NCBI GenBank assembly: GCA_003497135.1
Contig: DNKR01000022.1
Location: forward strand, 16,328-25,117
DNA length: 8,790 nt
Reading direction: 5' to 3'
DNA from: Candidatus Uhrbacteria bacterium
Lineage (GTDB): Bacteria; Patescibacteriota; Patescibacteriia; UBA9934; UBA9568
The notes under the pieces are model-generated. The model was not told the origin of the DNA. It searched no databases and saw only the letters and a program-made list of their open reading frames with translations. Of the stretch, positions 4,883 through 8,790 are shown in pieces. The position numbers were made by a program, and so were the translations under genes. Every line of letters begins with the position of its first letter. The first letter of the stretch is position 1.

Positions 4883-7800
4883 CTAGTAGATAATTGTTCC
4901 ACCAATTACCGGAAGGTTCTTAAGGTCAGTACCGTCAATATCAACGGCCTCACCATCACCCCATTCAACTGAGTCAGCACCGGCAACCAAGTTGGCATTA
5001 AGATTTGCCTCTGTTTCAATATCAAAGCGTACAGAGTGATCGTTTGCTGTGCTTGCGCCTGTTGTGTCAACTTTCAAGATGTATGTCTTTGTTTCACCTG
5101 CGCCGACCTCAACAGAATTATCTGCTCCTGCGTCAAGCGTAAGCTTGGCCCAGACAAGGTCAACACCGGGATCACAATCATCACCATCATCATTGCCATC
5201 TGCAAAGTCCCAGTCACCGTCTTCACCAAGTTCGGTTGAGGTATTTGCACTGTCATAGAGCGCCCACGCAGCTGCAACAGGGAAGCTTGCGTCATCGCAA
5301 TCATTCCATAAGGCCGCGCCAGTGTCTGTTGATGTTAGCTTGAATGTGAAGTCATGAATTGTGACATCTCCACGGGTGTCAGCCGCAACATTGAAGCGGT
5401 ACACTTCCGCAAGGCCTGGGATTCCAGCGCCTGACGGACTGCCTGATGCCAAGCTCAATGTTGGTTTTGTCTTGCGCAATGTCATTACATTAGCTGCAAG
5501 ATCGCCGCCCACATCACCGTTTGCACCAGCTCCATCAAGGGTTGAGTTTGAACTCAAACCGATTGCTTCAAAGTCAGCGTCTGCTGTGCTCAAGAAGTCA
5601 AGGTCAATTGTGTCGCCAGAAGCGGCACCACCGCCTGTACCTGAAACAACATTTGTATCAACAGATACTGTCAACGAGCTTGTTGAAGTGTTTGATACAT
5701 ACCAGTCCAAGTTATCAAACACGACCTCGCCGGCTGACAAGAAACCTGTCTTTGTTCCTGTTGTTCCGTCTTGCTTTTTGTAGCTTACTTTTACATTTGC
5801 CGCTGCAGCATCATCACCGTCGTTTTCAAGAGTAACTTTCTTAACGCGGAATGGTTCTGCTGTGGCTGTTCCTTTAAGCTTCATGACTGATACGCCTGTT
5901 GAGCTTCCAAGAACAATGCCAGCTGTTGGATTACCGCCATCAAGAGAAATTTCAATTGTTCCTGCATCTGTAACAGTTTGAATTATGTCTTCGTCGTTTC
6001 CTGCAAATGTACCGGCTGTTACGCCAACGGCATCGCCTGTATCATCAACTGCTGTTACATCTCCGACAGCATCTATTTCAACATAGAATTCATCATCATC
6101 ACCGTTACCAGGTGCAACATTTGCTAAGTTACAGCGAGCGAGCAATTTCTTTGTCTCGCCTGCTGGAACTGTCCAGCTGAATCCGCTGAATGTTGCCTCA
6201 CCGGCTTCACCAGCTGAGAATGATTCTGAACCATCAACGAGTGTTAATGTCAAACCATCGTACAAGCTGCATGAAGAAATGTGGTCTGATGGGAACGCAT
6301 CGTCGTCTTCCACACCGTCATCAAATCCATCATCATCATCATCGCCGTGTGCTGTAAGGGTTACATCTGTAACTGTAATTTCAGATGATTCGCCTGCTGC
6401 GAACGCCCAAGCAACAAAGTCAACGCCGTTTGCGCCCTTAACCCACTCGCTGTCTCCAGGAGGAGTTGTGACTGTTACATCAAGAGACGCATCAGTAAGT
6501 GTGAATACATTACCAGCAAGGTCGGTTGATGGGACAATATCTGCGGCTGCCAATGCATCGCCGTTAGTATCGTCTGCTTCAACTTCGCTCATATCAAGAG
6601 TTGCTGTGATTTCTTCATCATCAGCCGCATCTCCTGTACTGCTAACATCTACGAAGAGCGCTAGATCAAGTGTCTGTCCTGCTGAAAGCAAGACATCATC
6701 ACTGAAGTCCAGTGATTGAGCAGCATCGCTTGCGCCAGTGGCAATTTCTTCAGGACCCATAAGGGTTGCGCCCGTAGCTTTGTTAACAATGCGGAATGAT
6801 TCAAAATTAGCCTCACCATCATCGTTTTCACCTTCAACATCTGGACCCGGGTCATCAACAGGATCATCTGCCAAAAGGTTATCAGCAGCAATATCAATCT
6901 GAAGATCTTTCAAAGTTGTTGCTTGCTGTGCTGTAACGCTGAAATCAAGAATGCTAATGTCATCTCCGCCGATCTTTATATCGCCTGTTTGAGGACCATT
7001 GAAAGCAAATGTTAATTTGCCTCCGCGAATCTCGGAAAATGAACATTCATCGTCTCCGCCTGCGCCATCGCATGATGTTCCATCGTAAGTTCCATCAATA
7101 TCGCGATCAACAGTTAGATTGAATCCGAAGTCGCTACCAACAACCGCAAGATCCAAGTCATTGTCAAGATGAACTGTGATAGAATCACCTGCCTCACCAC
7201 CTACATCAGCCATGATCTTAAAGATTCTGCTGTTGCCATCTGCAATGAGGTATGTATTTGGAAGTACAAACTTAACAAGCTTGCGGCCTATGTATTCACC
7301 GCTTGCAAGCAATGAACTGCCCTGCATAAGTTTGTAGTTTGTGTGATCAGCAGCATCATCAACTTCAAAAGTAACTTGATTAAGCCGACCATCCTCGCCT
7401 TCTACCGCGAGCTGAAATTGACCGATAAGAGCTCCGTTTGTTCCAAGGAATGGATCTGTAATAGTTCCATTGGTTGTAATTGTTACTTCACCAGCCGCGG
7501 CTGTACCTACGCTAAATAGATTTCCGCGAACTGGGAATGATCCTGAAACTGTTGCTGATGACTGAACTGATGTTGCGCTTGAAAGTGCAAAACCAATTGT
7601 GTCGCCTGCGCAAGCACATCCGCCAGTAACATTAACTCTTAGGTTGTAGCTCTTTGTCTGCCCTTGTGTAAGAGCAAGGCTCAAGCCGGCAAAGGTTACT
7701 TGTCGGTTTGATGCAACAACTGACTTGCCGTCTGTCAATCGTGTTGTTCCTTCATAAAGGTAAACACCATTGTCTGCAATGTCAGCAGGTACATTTACTC

Positions 7801-8662
7801 CAACAAGGTCAAATGTCATGCTTGTAATTGTTGCTGAACCTGAATTTGCTGTTGTATTAAAGCGGAACATTTCAACACCTGTTGCGCCATCTGGCAATGT
7901 TGCGCCTGCTGGTGTGTCTGTTGACAAGCTGACTGAAAGTCCGCCTGTAACACCAACTCCGAGCTGTGCTGGGTCTGAAAGACCGGCTTCATAACCGGTA
8001 ACATCAGAACCGGCTGTAAGACCGGTGAGCAAGCTTGGCATGTTGACTAGGAAGCGATCCTGGAATCGGTTCGCTGTCCAGCCAGCGCTTGTAACCAAAC
8101 GCTTTGTGTTGTTTTGAACAACATAGTGGGTTCCATTGTCATTAACGAGCAAGCCATTGTAGGCAGCTGCGCTCATGAGTGATGGGCCTTCTGTATAGTG
8201 TGTCCAAAATGTATCAGGAACATCATCAATGAATGTGTTCCAGTTTGAACCGTAAATTCCTGTTGCGACAGATTCTGTTTCAACCCAGCGGATTGTTCCG
8301 TTTGGTGTAACAGCGTATGTCTGTGGGAGGGACTGGACTTTAATCCAGCGTGCACCTGGTCTGTACACGACATTTCCACCAAGTGGGATGTCTGCCAATG
8401 CGGAATCAGAAAGTGTTTGAACTCCTGTAAAACCGCTGTACCAAGTAAAGTATGTTTTTTCATTTGGGAAGATATATCTTTGGCCATTGCTCGCATAGTA
8501 GTAAACTGTTGTGAGTGTTGTGCCTTTGATAAGATCACCTGCTACTGCTGCATGCGCTGTTAAAGGCGCGATGAACGCTGAAAAGCCGATTGACCAAAGA
8601 ATGGTAACGGCCGCGACTGCGATAGCAAATGATTTTTTCCCGATTCGAAGTGAATCGTTCAT
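4883..8662 (-). CDS. Large secreted acidic beta-sandwich surface protein with N-terminal three-repeat domain (1259 aa)
   Basis: Probably an S-layer-like or adhesin-like structural protein; no catalytic motif is seen. Residues 1-38 form a signal peptide (RIGKK, hydrophobic core about 11-34, AHA|A cleavage). Residues 41-230 form the three-repeat domain shared with the C terminus of the 1107-residue protein. After it come about six beta-rich modules: about 240-385, 388-520, 548-725, 728-895, 900-1062 and 1065-1255. Most share a pattern of a fold-start strand, a V/L-F-x-F/V-x strand, a T-F-x-x-L-x-L strand, a G-x-T-K/L turn and a G-D-x-I strand. Asp-rich stretches (596-617, 773-789, 1147-1166) suggest Ca2+ binding. 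The eight Cys occur in pairs within modules (349/351, 531/540, 798/844, 1122/1163), as expected for exported disulfides. ATG at 8660-8662 is the signal-peptide start; there is no Shine-Dalgarno sequence. The protein ends in a short strand (GGTIIY) with no sortase signal. Confidence 0.93.
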   Translation of the reverse strand: MNDSLRIGKKSFAIAVAAVTILWSIGFSAFIAPLTAHAAVAGDLIKGTTLTTVYYYASNGQRYIFPNEKTYFTWYSGFTGVQTLSDSALADIPLGGNVVYRPGARWIKVQSLPQTYAVTPNGTIRWVETESVATGIYGSNWNTFIDDVPDTFWTHYTEGPSLMSAAAYNGLLVNDNGTHYVVQNNTKRLVTSAGWTANRFQDRFLVNMPSLLTGLTAGSDVTGYEAGLSDPAQLGVGVTGGLSVSLSTDTPAGATLPDGATGVEMFRFNTTANSGSATITSMTFDLVGVNVPADIADNGVYLYEGTTRLTDGKSVVASNRQVTFAGLSLALTQGQTKSYNLRVNVTGGCACAGDTIGFALSSATSVQSSATVSGSFPVRGNLFSVGTAAAGEVTITTNGTITDPFLGTNGALIGQFQLAVEGEDGRLNQVTFEVDDAADHTNYKLMQGSSLLASGEYIGRKLVKFVLPNTYLIADGNSRIFKIMADVGGEAGDSITVHLDNDLDLAVVGSDFGFNLTVDRDIDGTYDGTSCDGAGGDDECSFSEIRGGKLTFAFNGPQTGDIKIGGDDISILDFSVTAQQATTLKDLQIDIAADNLLADDPVDDPGPDVEGENDDGEANFESFRIVNKATGATLMGPEEIATGASDAAQSLDFSDDVLLSAGQTLDLALFVDVSSTGDAADDEEITATLDMSEVEADDTNGDALAAADIVPSTDLAGNVFTLTDASLDVTVTTPPGDSEWVKGANGVDFVAWAFAAGESSEITVTDVTLTAHGDDDDDGFDDGVEDDDAFPSDHISSCSLYDGLTLTLVDGSESFSAGEAGEATFSGFSWTVPAGETKKLLARCNLANVAPGNGDDDEFYVEIDAVGDVTAVDDTGDAVGVTAGTFAGNDEDIIQTVTDAGTIEISLDGGNPTAGIVLGSSTGVSVMKLKGTATAEPFRVKKVTLENDGDDAAAANVKVSYKKQDGTTGTKTGFLSAGEVVFDNLDWYVSNTSTSSLTVSVDTNVVSGTGGGAASGDTIDLDFLSTADADFEAIGLSSNSTLDGAGANGDVGGDLAANVMTLRKTKPTLSLASGSPSGAGIPGLAEVYRFNVAADTRGDVTIHDFTFKLTSTDTGAALWNDCDDASFPVAAAWALYDSANTSTELGEDGDWDFADGNDDGDDCDPGVDLVWAKLTLDAGADNSVEVGAGETKTYILKVDTTGASTANDHSVRFDIETEANLNANLVAGADSVEWGDGEAVDIDGTDLKNLPVIGGTIIY
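6278..6346 (-). other. Asp-rich segment in the fifth domain of the 1259-residue protein
   Basis: Residues 773-795 contain GDDDDDGFDDGVEDDD. A run of five aspartates is encoded by five GAT codons (plus-strand ATC repeats, 6329-6343). The spacing of D, G and hydrophobic residues is like calcium-binding D-x-D-x-D-G loops (thrombospondin type 3 or dockerin-like), inserted in a loop of the beta domain. C798 follows directly and could pair with C844. Calcium binding is inference. Confidence 0.6.
7973..8542 (-). other. N-terminal three-repeat surface domain of the 1259-residue protein
   Basis: Residues 41-230. Three units begin near 53 (VYYYASNGQR), 115 (TYAVTPNGTIR) and 179 (HYVVQNNTKR). Each starts with an aromatic strand and a turn with N/G and K/R, then has an aromatic or W-containing middle and closes with G-x-x-V/L. 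YFTWY (71-75) and RPGARWIKVQS (101-111) match the 1107-residue protein at constant spacing. The domain directly follows the signal peptide, so it would be the N-terminus of the mature protein. Confidence 0.75.
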
Positions 8663-8790
8663 AATTTTTGAATTCTAGTTTAAGTATAATTAATGATAAT
8701 GCGGCCCTGTTGGGTCTCGACCATTTAGCACTATCATTTGTGAATGGAACTTACGGAACTGCCAGCCACGCCATGGCCCCACGCCGGCGC
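8663..8790 (-). promoter_or_regulatory. Upstream region of the 1259-residue gene with candidate -10 boxes; no gene seen
   Basis: On the minus strand, TATACT (8688-8683) and TAGAAT (8677-8672) are both plausible -10 boxes. They would give leaders of about 14 and 3 bases. No convincing -35 is seen and no Shine-Dalgarno sequence lies before the ATG. The outer 90 bases are more GC-rich, with a small palindrome GGTCTCGACC (8713-8722). All three minus-strand frames close within 100 bases, so no upstream gene end can be claimed. Confidence 0.4.

Noticed and set aside
5361..6719. Long plus-strand reading frames antisense to the 1259-residue gene (5361-5783 and 6279-6719)
   Set aside because: They are shadows: Ser/Pro/Val-rich translations of the opposite strand of a repetitive gene, with no domain or start signal.
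173..8662. Recoded UGA (as in Gracilibacteria/Absconditabacteria)
   Set aside because: All three genes read through under the standard code with natural ends at TAA or TAG followed by terminators, so nothing calls for recoding.
8744..8790. Start of a plus-strand gene at the right edge (ATG at 8744, open to the window end)
   Set aside because: Only about 15 codons are visible, with no ribosome site or recognisable sequence.

Overview
The window carries three genes, all on the minus strand, in the order 8662→4883, 4365→3673 and 3496→173. They encode two very large secreted, repeat-built surface proteins and, between them, a small membrane-anchored TPR protein. Each gene ends in its own recognisable intrinsic terminator, so they look like three separate transcription units. 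No rRNA, tRNA, CRISPR array, transposase or metabolic gene is visible. The modular surface proteins resemble, from memory, proteins common in Candidate Phyla Radiation / Patescibacteria genomes (Parcubacteria-like). They share a signal peptide, a domain with VYY, YFxWY and RPGxxW motifs, strings of about 150-residue beta-sandwich domains, and an oligoglycine linker. All genes read normally in the standard code and use TAA, TAA and TAG stops. The lineage assignment is inference, not proof.

Region by region: 1-172 holds part of a structured intergenic repeat, cut by the window edge, and the terminator of the first gene. 173-3496 encodes a 1107-residue protein: signal peptide, Ig-like domains including a 250-residue unit duplicated in tandem, a Gly8 linker, a Ser/Thr-rich Kre9-like beta domain with one Cys pair, and a C-terminal three-repeat domain. 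3497-3672 holds the TPR-gene terminator, a consensus -10 box and two hairpins that may form the leader of the 1107-residue gene. 3673-4365 encodes the 230-residue TPR protein. 4382-4882 is a gene-free stretch of about 500 bases dense in secondary structure: a perfectly nested four-way-junction element, GC-rich inverted repeats, a 13-bp hairpin, a 22-bp direct repeat and a UUCG-loop terminator. 4883-8662 encodes a 1259-residue protein: signal peptide, the same three-repeat domain (here N-terminal), then about six acidic beta-sandwich modules. 8663-8790 holds a likely promoter and no supportable gene.

The most notable points are: (i) the shared three-repeat domain sits at opposite ends of the two surface proteins; (ii) two copies of a four-arm palindromic repeat lie in opposite orientation, with different arm sequences but the same layout and no unpaired bases between the arms that can be seen; (iii) a recent-looking 750-bp in-frame duplication lies inside a surface-protein gene; (iv) none of the three starts has a Shine-Dalgarno sequence, and the TPR gene has a TATAAT box so close to its start that its mRNA would be nearly leaderless. 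A working picture is a cell-envelope locus for a small-genome bacterium: two S-layer-like or adhesin-like proteins that may share an attachment or assembly domain, and a TPR scaffold in the membrane. The functional link is inference.
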